Notes: generated by a model from the letters alone, not told the origin. Shown: positions 9,711-18,282, counted from the stretch's first letter. The stretch is DNA of 64,000 bases from GCA-020345945 sp964596985 (GCA_964596985.1 CAZQWG010000005.1:68197-132196); one strand, 5' to 3'. Program-made: numbers and translations.

Positions 9711-10895
9711 ATGAGGTTTTCTGAGAAGAAACGTGATGTAGCTATTGTCGGGGTAGGTTCAACAAAGTACGGCGAACACTGGGACAAAAGCCTGAAGGAC
9801 TTGATCGCCGAGGCAGGATTCAAGGCTGCAACTGAAGCGGGAATTAGGGGGAAAGATGTCGAGCTCATTGTGGGCGGCAACATGTCGGGGGGCATGTTCG
9901 TTGGGCAAGAACATATAGCAGCACTCGTGGCTGACGTCATGGGATTACAGCCGATACCGGCTCTCAGAGTTGAAGGCGCATGCGCCTCAGGCTCACTCGC
10001 CCTTGAAGTAGGCTACATGGCAGTAGCGTCAGGAATGTACGACGTAGTACTTGTCGGAGGAGTTGAGAAGATGACGGATGTGTATACGTCCGGGGCTACC
10101 ACTGCTCTGGCTGGAGCGATGGACTTGGAGTGGGAAGCCTATTTCGGGGTGACTTTCCCAGGGCTCTATGCACTCATGGCTCAACGATACATGCATGACT
10201 ACGGATTGACGCGTGAACAGCTAGCTCTCGTGGCGGTCAAGAATCATGACCATGGTTATCACAATCCGCTAGCTCAATTCAGAAATAAGATTACCGTCGA
10301 TGACGTCAAGAACTCAGCACTCGTTTCGGACCCACTACGATTATTGGACTGCTCACCCATCACAGATGGCGCGGCAACATTGGTCCTTGTTCCCGCTGAT
10401 AATGCTCGCCAATACACGGATACCCCGATAACGATAACAGGCATCGCTCAAGCTTCAGACACGTTGAGTCTATTCAACAGGAGAAGTCTATGCAGTGTAG
10501 ACGCGACTATCGAAGCGGGAAGGCAAGCCCTCAAGCAGGCCAAGATAACCCACAAGGATATCGACCTAGCAGAGGTCCATGACTGCTTCACCATCGCCGA
10601 ACTCATCACACTAGAAGATCTGGGCTTCTGCAAGAAAGGAGAGGCAGCAAAGCTATATGAGGAAGGACAGGTCTGGGCAGGGGGATCCCTACCGGTCAAC
10701 ACAGACGGCGGATTGAAGTCCGCAGGACACGCTGTCGGAGCAACAGGCATCAAACAAGTAATTGAGATTGTCCACCAAATTAGGGGAGAATCCCCCAAGG
10801 CGGTTCAGGTGAAAGGGGCTGAGATTGGACTTGCACATAACATGGGAGGCTCTGGGGCTACCGCTGTGGTAACCATATTGAGGCGAGGTGACTGA
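9711..10895 (+). CDS. Acetyl-CoA C-acetyltransferase, archaeal thiolase
   Basis: It joins two acetyl-CoA to acetoacetyl-CoA. The nucleophilic cysteine is in VEGACASGSLAL near residue 90, with the C-terminal active site in INTDGGLKSAGHAVGATG-type sequence (HAVGATG) and GSGATAVV. The 394-residue length is normal for the archaeal thiolase/SCP2 type. It lies 18 bases after mvaS and its last bases overlap the ribosome site of the DUF35 gene, matching the conserved archaeal gene order. Confidence 0.93.
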   Translation: MRFSEKKRDVAIVGVGSTKYGEHWDKSLKDLIAEAGFKAATEAGIRGKDVELIVGGNMSGGMFVGQEHIAALVADVMGLQPIPALRVEGACASGSLALEVGYMAVASGMYDVVLVGGVEKMTDVYTSGATTALAGAMDLEWEAYFGVTFPGLYALMAQRYMHDYGLTREQLALVAVKNHDHGYHNPLAQFRNKITVDDVKNSALVSDPLRLLDCSPITDGAATLVLVPADNARQYTDTPITITGIAQASDTLSLFNRRSLCSVDATIEAGRQALKQAKITHKDIDLAEVHDCFTIAELITLEDLGFCKKGEAAKLYEEGQVWAGGSLPVNTDGGLKSAGHAVGATGIKQVIEIVHQIRGESPKAVQVKGAEIGLAHNMGGSGATAVVTILRRGD

Positions 10896-10896
10896 T

Positions 10897-11316
10897 ATGC
10901 CAAGAACAGCCGTCCCGGCACACTGGAGGAGATACAAGGAGCGATATCTTCTTCTCGGATCGAAATGCGAAACCTGTGGAAACACATACTTCCCACTTGG
11001 GAACATATGTCCGAATTGTAGGAGAGCCGGAAAACCCAAACCCGTGAGACTCTCGGGAAAGGGCAAAGTCTACAGCTACACCGTAGTTCGGGCTGCTCCC
11101 GAAGGATTCGAGGCCTTCACACCATACGTAGTCGCAATAATAGAGCTCGATGAAGGCGTGAAGCTGACTTCTCAAGTTGTCGACTGCGAACCTGAAGATG
11201 TACACATCGGTATGCCGGTTGAGGTCTGCTTCAGAAAGATCCGCGAAGAAGGTAAGGATGGTGTAATATGCTACGGATTCAAATTCAAGCCCGTCGACGA
11301 CTCCTGGAAACCCTAA
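10897..11316 (+). CDS. DUF35 OB-fold/zinc-ribbon scaffold of thiolase-HMGS complex
   Basis: This 139-residue protein has an N-terminal zinc ribbon (CETCGNTYFPLGNICPNC) and an OB-fold beginning with KGKVYSYTVV. In the methanogen complex this family bridges thiolase and HMG-CoA synthase and holds a shared CoA site. The ATG at 10897 is preferred over the GTG at 10888, because GAGGTG at 10885-10890 is a ribosome site with 6-base spacing and the family begins with PRTAVPAHWRRYKERY. The gene starts just past the thiolase stop. Confidence 0.9.
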   Translation: MPRTAVPAHWRRYKERYLLLGSKCETCGNTYFPLGNICPNCRRAGKPKPVRLSGKGKVYSYTVVRAAPEGFEAFTPYVVAIIELDEGVKLTSQVVDCEPEDVHIGMPVEVCFRKIREEGKDGVICYGFKFKPVDDSWKP

Positions 11317-11425
11317 CGACACTATTAACTCGTCGCTCAAACCCTCTACCCCAATTTTCTCTTTTCTAACCCCGAAACCCTATTCTAGTCTAGAACTGAT
11401 CATCCTATAGGAGAGACATAATCCC

Positions 11426-12109
11426 ATGCGACTTCTACTCGGCAAGATATGCGGAATTGTGTTCGCCTCAGAAGAGGAAGACGCCCTTCGAGAGATAGAC
11501 ACTGCTGTAGAGCTGGGTGCGGACTTGGTGGAGCTGAGGTTAGACTCGATATCGGATGCTGACTTTTCAAAACTGATCAACCACAAGGAAACACCGAAGA
11601 TAGTCACGGACCTTGCAGGTAAGAGGAACACTGAAGACCGAGTTAGAACGCTGAAGAAGACGATCGCGCTTCACCCAGATTACGTTGACGTTAACCTTGA
11701 TTTCGAACTGGGAAACGAGGCTAGAGATGACCTGATTTCGCTGGCAAAGCGTCATGGCGTGAAAGTGATCTGCTCTTTCCATGACTACGATAAAACTCCT
11801 CCAGAATCTAGGTTGCTCTCGGTAATCTCCGAGATGAGGGGGATCGGGACCGACGTGGGCAAGATCGCTGTCAAAGCAAATTCGGTAAGGGACTGTAACT
11901 TAGTTTTGAACCTGATATCCAAGTCGGCTGAAATCGGTCTCCCGCTTATCGCAATTTCCACAGGGGATCTCGGGTCTTTCACTAGACTTCTCGGACCAAT
12001 CTACGGATCGTTTCTCACCTACGCACCAATCTCATCAGACAAGGTCTCCTTGGGGCAAATCCCCTTGGAAGAGATGGTCTCAATCTACAAGAGACTGAAC
12101 CTTCTCTAA
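11426..12109 (+). CDS. aroD: 3-Dehydroquinate dehydratase, type I
   Basis: It dehydrates 3-dehydroquinate in the shikimate pathway through a Schiff base. The 227-residue product shows ELRLD near residue 36, the catalytic His119 in CSFHDY, and the Schiff-base Lys146 in GKIAVK. The end (GSFLTYAPI) is also typical. No other shikimate gene lies in the window. It converges on the UPF0280 gene with only 3 bases between the stops. Its upstream stretch from 11317 is pyrimidine-rich, with an AT-rich candidate promoter around 11370. Confidence 0.93.
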   Translation: MRLLLGKICGIVFASEEEDALREIDTAVELGADLVELRLDSISDADFSKLINHKETPKIVTDLAGKRNTEDRVRTLKKTIALHPDYVDVNLDFELGNEARDDLISLAKRHGVKVICSFHDYDKTPPESRLLSVISEMRGIGTDVGKIAVKANSVRDCNLVLNLISKSAEIGLPLIAISTGDLGSFTRLLGPIYGSFLTYAPISSDKVSLGQIPLEEMVSIYKRLNLL

Positions 12110-12112
12110 CCG

Positions 12113-12904
12113 TTACCCCGACTTGAGCCTCGTCACTTTTACTTTGGAAGAATTTCTACTCTGTGAAAGAAAGGATTCGGCTTCTTTCCCAAAAGACTGA
12201 CTTATCTTAACTAGCTGTGGCAGCCTTCCCCACATACCTATCCATTCTCCCCGAATGACGATCGCGGCTCTTAGATCGGGAAACTCATCCACTACTTCCA
12301 GCGCCCTGCGAACGGATTCCTCGAAGTCCGATCCGGAGACCTTATTCCCTAAGGCTGTTGCGGCTGCGTCGGCAAGGCAGGCGTTCTCACATATCGCGAC
12401 AGCAGCGTCCCCCTCACCAAGGCTCTTCGCGTGGCCGACAGTGGCTGAGGAGGTGCCAATCCCGATTGGGAGATCTGTGGTTGTGAGTTGAAGACCGATC
12501 CTATTTGATAGAGGAGACTGTCCCGCATAAATGGAGACTAGGAGATCCTTTATCCCGTCTACGGCGATCTCTCCCCCATTTTCAACCATCCCAAATCTCG
12601 CTCCTTTAGCCAACATATCCTCGAGACACAGGTCGGCGAGAGCCCCCGCAACAGAGGCCATCGGCCCCACTCCGAATTTCTTTGCTGCAGTACACATCCT
12701 CAAGACTACTTCTGGCGAATCTTCCTCGACATCTACTGGGCTCATCGCCTCCAAGAAACTTCTATCTCTCTGAAGGAAGGATTCAAGTTGTCTGCGGTTT
12801 CTCAGTAGAGAGCCGACTCCGATGTCGATATGCCTTGGAGAACTTGTTTTAATGGTCGCATTTGTCTCTTTTATCGTAAGGCTCTTTGTAAATTCCATCG
12901 ACAA
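12113..12904 (-). CDS. UPF0280 family (COG2122) ApbE-like protein, probable homocysteine synthesis factor
   Basis: UPF0280 proteins are distant ApbE-like folds. In Methanosarcina a COG2122 protein has been linked genetically with COG1900 and NIL-ferredoxin proteins to homocysteine formation from sulfide and aspartate semialdehyde. Family marks here are GVGPMASVAGALAD, the VENGGEIAVDG segment and IGIGTSSATVGHAKS. The protein is 263 residues from a TTG at 12904, or 261 from an ATG at 12898. It lies divergently from the DUF39 gene, so all three partners are adjacent. The family call is firm; the biochemical role is inferred. Confidence 0.9.
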   Translation of the reverse strand: MSMEFTKSLTIKETNATIKTSSPRHIDIGVGSLLRNRRQLESFLQRDRSFLEAMSPVDVEEDSPEVVLRMCTAAKKFGVGPMASVAGALADLCLEDMLAKGARFGMVENGGEIAVDGIKDLLVSIYAGQSPLSNRIGLQLTTTDLPIGIGTSSATVGHAKSLGEGDAAVAICENACLADAAATALGNKVSGSDFEESVRRALEVVDEFPDLRAAIVIRGEWIGMWGRLPQLVKISQSFGKEAESFLSQSRNSSKVKVTRLKSG

Positions 12905-12971
12905 TGATCGCCTCGTGCACGAGTTCGTGGAAATGACTTCAGCGTATCGCTAGGAACTCTCTTCACGAAGG

Positions 12972-12979
12972 CTTTTTAG
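12972..12979 (+). promoter_or_regulatory. Candidate TATA box for the DUF39 gene
   Basis: CTTTTTAG lies 56 bases before the TTG at 13035. A transcript starting about 25 bases downstream would exclude the ATG at 12987, which supports the later start codon. Confidence 0.4.
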
Positions 12980-13034
12980 TGATTCTATGTCCAATTCCTA
13001 TCCGTCTCGCATCAACCTAAGGAGGGAAAATAGA

Positions 13035-14528
13035 TTGCCGAAGACGTTGGATGAGATCAATCAGAAGATCAGAGATGGAAGCGTGTGCGTTGTCACCGCG
13101 GATGAGATGGTGGAAGTAGTACGAGAAAACGGATCCGAGAAGGCTGCTCAGGAAGTGGATGTGGTAACCACTGGAACTCTCGGGGCAATGTGTTCCTCAG
13201 GTGCGATAATCAATCTAGGACACGCAGACCCTCCTATCAAGATTCAGACTGCTTGGATGAATGGTGTAGAGGTATGTCATCCTGGTGCTGCAGTGGACCT
13301 TTACATCGGTGCCGCCATAATGTCTTCGACTCGTCCCTTCGAGTACGGAGGAGGACACATTATCGAGGATCTGATTCGAGGGAACGAAGTCGAACTTGTT
13401 GCGACAGCATACGGAACCGATTGCTATCCAAGAACGAAAATAGAAACGATGATAACCAAAGACGACTTGAACCAGTTCTACCTGCTCAATTTCAGAAACT
13501 GCTACCAGAAGTATTCCTGCGCTACGAACAGCCGAGAAGAGACGATATACACCTACATGGGAAAACTTCTCCCCAACTTCGGAAACGCGACCTTTTCAGG
13601 GTCAGGCTGCCTCAATCCGCTCATGAACGACCCGACCTATAGAACTATAGGAATAGGAACCAGAATCTTCCTTGGGGGAGCGCAAGGCTACGTGATCGGC
13701 GAGGGGACACAACACAGCCCCAAGAATGGTTTTGGAACTATCATGGTCAGGGGAGACTGCAAACAGATGTCCGTGGACTTCATTCGAGGAGCATCCTTCG
13801 CTCGGTATGGAACAACCCTCTATGTCGGAATAGGAATACCGATTCCTATTCTAGATGAAGATCTCGCAAAGACAACCGGGACTCCCGACGAAGAAATACT
13901 GACAGAGATCGTTGATTATGGCATCCCAAGGGCTCCTCATGTTCGTCCTATACTGAGACAAGTAAGCTACAAGGAATTGAAGTCCGGTAGAGTAACAATA
14001 GGTGAAAGAGATGTCAAGGTCAGCCCCCTCAGCAGCCTGAGAAAAGGACGAATAATCGCCGAGACGCTGAAAACTTGGATCGAAAGAGGTGATTTCTTCC
14101 TAACCTCACCGGTGGATCGACTCCCGCTGGACTCTACGGTTAGACCCATGAAACAGACGAAGGAGATCGTTTTCGTCAGAGAACTGCTTCATCCCGCGGT
14201 AACCTGTAGGGAGGAAGAAGGTGTAAGTACGGTCGCAGAGAGAATCATAGGTGAATCGGTCAATCACATCGTAGTTGTGGATTCGGAGGGGAATCTGAAC
14301 GGTATCATCACCTCCTGGGACATCACCAAAGCAGTAGCGAGAGGCGTGAAGGAACTGAAGGATATCATAGTGAGAAAGGTAATCTGCGCCTCACCTGACG
14401 ACCCTGCGGAACTCGCTTCGAGAAAGATGGCGCAACACAATATTTCAGCGCTCCCAGTCGTCGACGGCTCTGGGCTTGTCCTTGGAATAGTAACTACTGA
14501 AGACTTATCGCGACTACTTAGGAGATGA
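13035..14528 (+). CDS. L-aspartate semialdehyde sulfurtransferase (DUF39/COG1900) with two CBS domains
   Basis: This family is thought to make homocysteine by reductive sulfur transfer to aspartate semialdehyde with a ferredoxin partner. DUF39 fills roughly residues 1-360, with conserved cysteines in GAMCSSGAIINLGH, GVEVCHPGAAVD, YGTDCYPRTK and FSGSGCLNPL; two CBS motifs follow (VNHIVVVDSEGNLNGIIT and ISALPVVDGSGLVLGIVT). The TTG at 13035 is chosen because AAGGAGGG at 13019-13026 precedes it; an ATG at 12987 would add 16 residues. The NIL-ferredoxin gene starts 4 bases after the stop. Confidence 0.92.
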   Translation: MPKTLDEINQKIRDGSVCVVTADEMVEVVRENGSEKAAQEVDVVTTGTLGAMCSSGAIINLGHADPPIKIQTAWMNGVEVCHPGAAVDLYIGAAIMSSTRPFEYGGGHIIEDLIRGNEVELVATAYGTDCYPRTKIETMITKDDLNQFYLLNFRNCYQKYSCATNSREETIYTYMGKLLPNFGNATFSGSGCLNPLMNDPTYRTIGIGTRIFLGGAQGYVIGEGTQHSPKNGFGTIMVRGDCKQMSVDFIRGASFARYGTTLYVGIGIPIPILDEDLAKTTGTPDEEILTEIVDYGIPRAPHVRPILRQVSYKELKSGRVTIGERDVKVSPLSSLRKGRIIAETLKTWIERGDFFLTSPVDRLPLDSTVRPMKQTKEIVFVRELLHPAVTCREEEGVSTVAERIIGESVNHIVVVDSEGNLNGIITSWDITKAVARGVKELKDIIVRKVICASPDDPAELASRKMAQHNISALPVVDGSGLVLGIVTTEDLSRLLRR

Positions 14529-14532
14529 TTGC

Positions 14533-14919
14533 ATGGTACGGGCGTTACTGAGATTCTCGGCAGATCAAGTGCCAAAACCATTGACTTCTCAAGTCATACT
14601 CTCCGAGGGAGTCGAGATGAACATACTGTCGGCTCAGGTAGACGAGAGGGGAGGAGAGATCTTGATCGAATTCCCGTCTGAGGACACCTCGAAGATAGTG
14701 GAAGCGTTCAGAAAAAGAGGGGTTGAGGTTCGAGTGGATAGATTCATCGAGGTGGATGAAGAGAAATGCGTGCACTGTGGGGCGTGTTACTCTCTCTGTC
14801 TGTTCGACGCGATAAGGATCGGAGACGACTTCTCAATCACATTCGACGAAGGACAATGCGTTCGCTGCGGGGCATGCCTTGATTCTTGTCCAATGGCAGC
14901 CATATCCCTCGTCAGATAG
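14533..14919 (+). CDS. NIL-domain ferredoxin with two 4Fe-4S clusters
   Basis: The 128-residue product has an N-terminal NIL domain (about residues 1-70, LLRFSADQVPKPLTSQVI and ILIEFPSED) and two cluster motifs, CVHCGACYSLC and CVRCGACLDSC followed by PMAA. It is the electron and perhaps sulfur-carrying partner of the DUF39 protein. The start ATG follows AGGAG by 9 bases, with the ribosome site inside the last codons of the upstream gene. The pairing is the same as in methanogens and many anaerobes. Confidence 0.93.
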   Translation: MVRALLRFSADQVPKPLTSQVILSEGVEMNILSAQVDERGGEILIEFPSEDTSKIVEAFRKRGVEVRVDRFIEVDEEKCVHCGACYSLCLFDAIRIGDDFSITFDEGQCVRCGACLDSCPMAAISLVR

Positions 14920-14993
14920 GCGTAGAATCGAAATACTTTCGGCCTGGTCAACCGAATGTCTGACCGTCTAAGCGAATAGCATCAAAATCGAGG

Positions 14994-15023
14994 TTGGGTC
15001 TTCTGGATACGGCGAAGACCCAA
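14994..15023. repeat. Perfect 10-bp inverted repeat
   Basis: TTGGGTCTTC and GAAGACCCAA flank a 10-base loop, 75 bases after the NIL-ferredoxin gene. It could be an RNA hairpin that ends or protects the transcript, or a protein site. No U-tract follows, so it is not a standard archaeal terminator. The rest of 14920-15252 holds an AT-rich stretch (CATAAATATG near 15130), a possible promoter for the ABC genes. Confidence 0.5.
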
Positions 15024-15252
15024 GGGAAGAGATTGATCGTGATATCGGATCTTCGACTCCCTTTTCAGGATATAAGAGAAAAACTGTCTCAGCCATCCGT
15101 TTGTACTGTTCTAGGTTTCTAGATAGAGCATAAATATGCAATATTGAGCCCTGGGAAACGGCGATTATTGACCTTTCTGAGTGTCACTCTTAATTATCAT
15201 TGGTCGTCGACAGACATACCAGTGTCACCCATATCCTAGGGGCGAGGTTGAG

Positions 15253-15762
15253 ATGGCGGTTTCCTATCTGGCTAAAAGAGACTTGACCAAGCGGAGCGCT
15301 ATTCTTTCCACTCTGAATTTGGGGGGGATAATCGCGGTATTCGTAGTCTTCTCTAGTCTGCTTCAGATCCATCTTGAGCCTGCTCTTGCCGGGGTTGTTG
15401 TTCTACTACTCTCTTGCCTAGTCTTCTCGACTTGCACTCTCACAACGAAGATCTTGCTCTTTTCGGGACGGAAGAGAGAGATCGCCGTTCTCCGAGCATT
15501 GGGAGCCAAGAGGTCAGCAGTGATGATGATCTGCATTGCAGAATCCGTACTCATGGGCTTGATCGGGTCAATTCTCGGGGCGCTCCTCGGAATCTTAATC
15601 CTCTTTGGTCTTCAGACACTTACGCAGGCCTCGTTATCCGGCGATCTCGTTCTCCTTGCGGCTTTCCTTGGCGTAGCAGCCACAATAACTTCGGGAATCT
15701 ACTCCGCCAGGCGATCCATGGACGACGAGGTAGGAGATGCGCTCAGACATGAACGTTGGTAA
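15253..15762 (+). CDS. Minimal FtsX-type ABC transporter permease
   Basis: This 169-residue protein has about four membrane segments. Its core, KREIAVLRALGAKRSAV followed by ESVLMGLIGSILGALLG, is the FtsX/MacB permease signature that couples to a LolD-like ATPase. The large extracellular domain between the first and second membrane segments, usual in MacB and LolCE, is absent. The ATG at 15253 is preferred over a GTG-initiated frame at 15181, because GGCGAGG precedes it. The gene overlaps the ATPase gene by 26 bases. The substrate is unknown. Confidence 0.8.
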   Translation: MAVSYLAKRDLTKRSAILSTLNLGGIIAVFVVFSSLLQIHLEPALAGVVVLLLSCLVFSTCTLTTKILLFSGRKREIAVLRALGAKRSAVMMICIAESVLMGLIGSILGALLGILILFGLQTLTQASLSGDLVLLAAFLGVAATITSGIYSARRSMDDEVGDALRHERW

Positions 15763-16447
15763 CGGAAGCATAGAGACAAGAAACGTCTCCAAAGTCTTCT
15801 TCTTCGAGGGCAAACCTTCGTTTGTACTGAAGGACGTCAATGTCAAGATCAGACCAGGTGAATTCGTGGCTCTCGTGGGTCCGACAGGTAGTGGGAAGAC
15901 GACCTTAATCAACCTGATAACCGGGATGTATAAACCAACTTCTGGGCGAATACGCGTAAACGAGCAAGAGATCACTACTATGCGAGAGGACGATGTCGCC
16001 GAGTTCAGGTCAAACTTTCTCGGAATAATGTTTCAGAACATCAATATGCTCCCGGGACTCTCCATCCTGGAGAATGTAGAGCTACCGCTTCTCCTGAGAG
16101 GAAAGATGGATGGGCTTCAAGGGGAGAAAGCACGAGACCTGCTAAGGCTGGTTGGGTTGAGCGAGAAGATGCAGCACATTCCCCGTCAATTGAGTATGGG
16201 TGAACTACGGAAAGCGGCTGTCGCCAGAGCTCTCGTGACCGACCCTCAAATACTGATACTTGATGAGCCAACCGGTGATCTGGATTCTCTGACATTAGAC
16301 GAATTACTCATACTTCTGAGAAGCCTGAATGTTCTTTATGAGAAGACGATTCTTGTAGCCACTCACAACCCAAAGATTGCAAATACTGCCCACAGAAGGA
16401 TTGTCCTACAGCAGAAGGGAGCCGGCAACACCTGGGCCCCGTCTTGA
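15737..16447 (+). CDS. ABC transporter ATP-binding protein, LolD/MacB type
   Basis: The 236-residue ATPase has Walker A (GPTGSGKTT), the signature helix LSMGELRKAAVARAL (Met-Gly in place of the common Gly-Gly), and Walker B (ILILDEPTGDLDS). It overlaps the permease gene, so the two form one exporter-type complex, probably a dimer of each. Two ATGs, 15737 and 15749, are possible starts; the first gives a longer overlap. Its C-terminal end precedes SUI1, which has its own promoter. Confidence 0.92.
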   Translation: MRSDMNVGNGSIETRNVSKVFFFEGKPSFVLKDVNVKIRPGEFVALVGPTGSGKTTLINLITGMYKPTSGRIRVNEQEITTMREDDVAEFRSNFLGIMFQNINMLPGLSILENVELPLLLRGKMDGLQGEKARDLLRLVGLSEKMQHIPRQLSMGELRKAAVARALVTDPQILILDEPTGDLDSLTLDELLILLRSLNVLYEKTILVATHNPKIANTAHRRIVLQQKGAGNTWAPS

Positions 16448-16477
16448 GAAAAGTGTCGGGGAAATCTCTCAATCAAT

Positions 16478-16485
16478 CTTAAATA
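16478..16485 (+). promoter_or_regulatory. TATA box for the SUI1 gene
   Basis: CTTAAATA sits 51 bases before the ATG at 16536, just past the ABC ATPase stop. Spacing implies a leader of about 25 bases. Confidence 0.5.
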
Positions 16486-16535
16486 CCCTGCTGCAATATT
16501 TCTCGGCAACGAAACTGGAGAATGATCAAGAAATA

Positions 16536-16844
16536 ATGGCTGAGATTTGTCCTGTTTGCGGGCTTCCCAAGGACATCTGTGCATGCGAGGAGATAAGTCG
16601 ACAACAACAGAGAATTACTGTCCGTATGGAAACTAGGAAATGGGGTCGACCCATAACCATCATCGAAGGCATCGACAAGAAGAGCGAGGATTTAAGCAGG
16701 CTGGCACAAAAACTGAAATCGCGTTGTGCCTGCGGTGGAACAGCTAAGAATGGGCAGATTATCCTTCAAGGAGATCAGCGCGAAAGAGCAAGAAACCACC
16801 TTACAGAGATAGGATTTCCAGTCGACAACATCACGGTCCAATAG
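16536..16844 (+). CDS. Translation initiation factor SUI1/aIF1
   Basis: aIF1 acts on the small ribosomal subunit during start-codon choice. The 102-residue product has an N-terminal four-cysteine knuckle (CPVCGLPKDICAC), typical of the archaeal form, and the SUI1 core (KWGRPITIIEGID, LKSRCACGGTAK, IILQGDQRERARNHL). The ATG at 16536 is correct: a longer frame to 16377 overlaps the ABC gene and precedes the TATA box at 16478. Confidence 0.93.
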   Translation: MAEICPVCGLPKDICACEEISRQQQRITVRMETRKWGRPITIIEGIDKKSEDLSRLAQKLKSRCACGGTAKNGQIILQGDQRERARNHLTEIGFPVDNITVQ

Positions 16845-16961
16845 CTCGCCCAATAGATCAACGCTCAACGAGTGCCCTAGGGAATCTCATAGCATCAACC
16901 GTGCATACACCAGTCTATAGGCGTCCAAGCTTTCTCCTATGAGCCCAGTGGTTTTGGCAAT

Positions 16962-16968
16962 AAAAAAA
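16962..16968 (-). terminator. T-tract terminator for tfb
   Basis: Seven A residues on the plus strand give a T7 run on the minus strand, about 18 bases beyond the tfb stop. Oligo-T runs of this kind terminate archaeal RNA polymerase. Confidence 0.55.
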
Positions 16969-16985
16969 GGGAGATTAGATGAGGG

Positions 16986-17924
16986 TTAGATCTCCAGTTG
17001 TAGAGCCTCTTTGAGCCCTTTGTATCTATTTCTCACGGTGACCTCGGTGACCTCTGCGGCTTCCGCGATCTCCTTCTGCGTCTTTCTTTCTCCATAGTCG
17101 ACGCATGCGATGTATAGTGCTGCAGCTGCGAGTCCCATCGGGTCTTTCCCCGCCACAACTTGTTTCTCTTGAGCACGTTGAAGTATCTCTATTGCTCTTC
17201 TTTGGGTCTTCTCACTGATACGCACTCTAGACCCGATCTTGGAGACATAGTTCAGAGGATCGGTGATAGGCATTCTCATGTCCAGCTCTCGTAGGAGTAG
17301 GCGGTAGCACCTTGCAATGTCTCTCTTCTTTATGAGGCTGGCTTCGGCAACCTCTTTCAAAGTCCGAGGAGTCTCCGTGAATCTGCAGGCTGCATACAGC
17401 GAAGCTGCCGCAATCGCAGAGATAGATCTTCCACGGACGAGACCTTTGTCTAACGCCTTCCTGTATACTAAAGCTGCTCTTTCCTTGACCGAAGCAGGAA
17501 CGTGAAGCTTGTCTGACAGTCGATCAAGCTCAGCCATGGCTTGAGCCAGATTTCTGTCTACAGATGAATGCACTCTAGCCCGGATCTGCCATTTCCGAAG
17601 TCTGAGCATTTGAAGGCGGGTAGCTATTGGGAGTTCGCGTCCATAGGCGTCGCGATTTACGCGATCAATCATTGTCGAAAGGCCTTTGTCGTGCACCGAA
17701 TAGGACATGGGAGTACCCACTCGGCTTCGACCTTCCTTTTCCTCTCTTGTGAAAGCTCTCCATTCAGGGCCCTCATCCATAACATTTTCGTGGAGAACAA
17801 GCCCACAACCACCACATATGATCTCGCCGCCCTCATAGTCCTCGACTATGTCTAGGCTACCGCATTCTGGACAGCGGTCGACATCACGACGACGTTGGAG
17901 CTTGGTCTCAGTGACTAATTCCAT
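16986..17924 (-). CDS. tfb: Transcription initiation factor TFB
   Basis: TFB recruits RNA polymerase to TBP-TATA DNA. The 312-residue protein has an N-terminal zinc ribbon (CPECG then CGGCG), the B-finger region (GPEWRAFTREEKEGRSRVGTP) and two cyclin folds (about residues 115-205 and 210-312). The ATG at 17924 has GAAAGGGGG upstream. A frame extension to 18092 is rejected because the promoter TATA at 18046-18053 lies inside it. A leader of roughly 95 bases would remain, long for archaea and perhaps regulatory. Confidence 0.96.
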   Translation of the reverse strand: MELVTETKLQRRRDVDRCPECGSLDIVEDYEGGEIICGGCGLVLHENVMDEGPEWRAFTREEKEGRSRVGTPMSYSVHDKGLSTMIDRVNRDAYGRELPIATRLQMLRLRKWQIRARVHSSVDRNLAQAMAELDRLSDKLHVPASVKERAALVYRKALDKGLVRGRSISAIAAASLYAACRFTETPRTLKEVAEASLIKKRDIARCYRLLLRELDMRMPITDPLNYVSKIGSRVRISEKTQRRAIEILQRAQEKQVVAGKDPMGLAAAALYIACVDYGERKTQKEIAEAAEVTEVTVRNRYKGLKEALQLEI

Positions 17925-18045
17925 TGATTTGCCCCCTTTCAAGAAGCCGTCACTTGAGGTAAGGATCAAAACTTCTTCAAACGAATTCTCAGAAGACTGA
18001 GTATACCCCATCAAGCGAGCAAAGCATAAGCTTACCCTGAAGTGA

Positions 18046-18053
18046 TATATAAA
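18046..18053 (-). promoter_or_regulatory. TATA box for tfb
   Basis: The minus strand reads TTTATATA here, a near-ideal archaeal TATA box. It lies 122 bases before the tfb ATG, implying a leader of about 95 bases. Confidence 0.6.
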
Positions 18054-18233
18054 TCTTTCCTTTAGGTCTTCTTTGCGTTCAGACTCATTCAAGCATGCGC
18101 CGGCTCCGAAAGCATCTTAATTCCGAGAAAGACTCATTGCCTCAATCAACTGGCAGCTTGAGGGAATAATCTTTCAATAATGATAAAAGTGGGAATCAAG
18201 AACGTCTAATCTCAGCCCGGAATAGCCCGGTGG

Positions 18234-18254
18234 AGAAGAATACTCTTCGCCGAC
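18234..18254 (+). other. tRNA-Gln intron 1, D-arm (position 10/11), 21 bases
   Basis: The bulge-helix-bulge fold is exact: exon CGGT pairs with intron GCCG (one G-U), with three-base bulges GGA and ACT, and an intron hairpin GAAGA/TCTTC closed by ATAC directly abuts the central helix. Cutting after the second base of each bulge removes 21 bases and restores a normal D-arm. The position is non-canonical. Confidence 0.85.
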
Positions 18255-18282
18255 TGTAGTGGTCAAGCATAGGAGGCTCTGG

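Noticed and set aside
14971..15113. A short frame reading LIVISDLRLPF in the region after the NIL-ferredoxin
   Set aside because: Only about 45 codons, no family match that I can support, and it covers the inverted repeat.
17925..18092. 56-residue N-terminal extension of TFB
   Set aside because: It would include the promoter TATA at 18046-18053, and the family starts at the zinc ribbon just after the chosen ATG.
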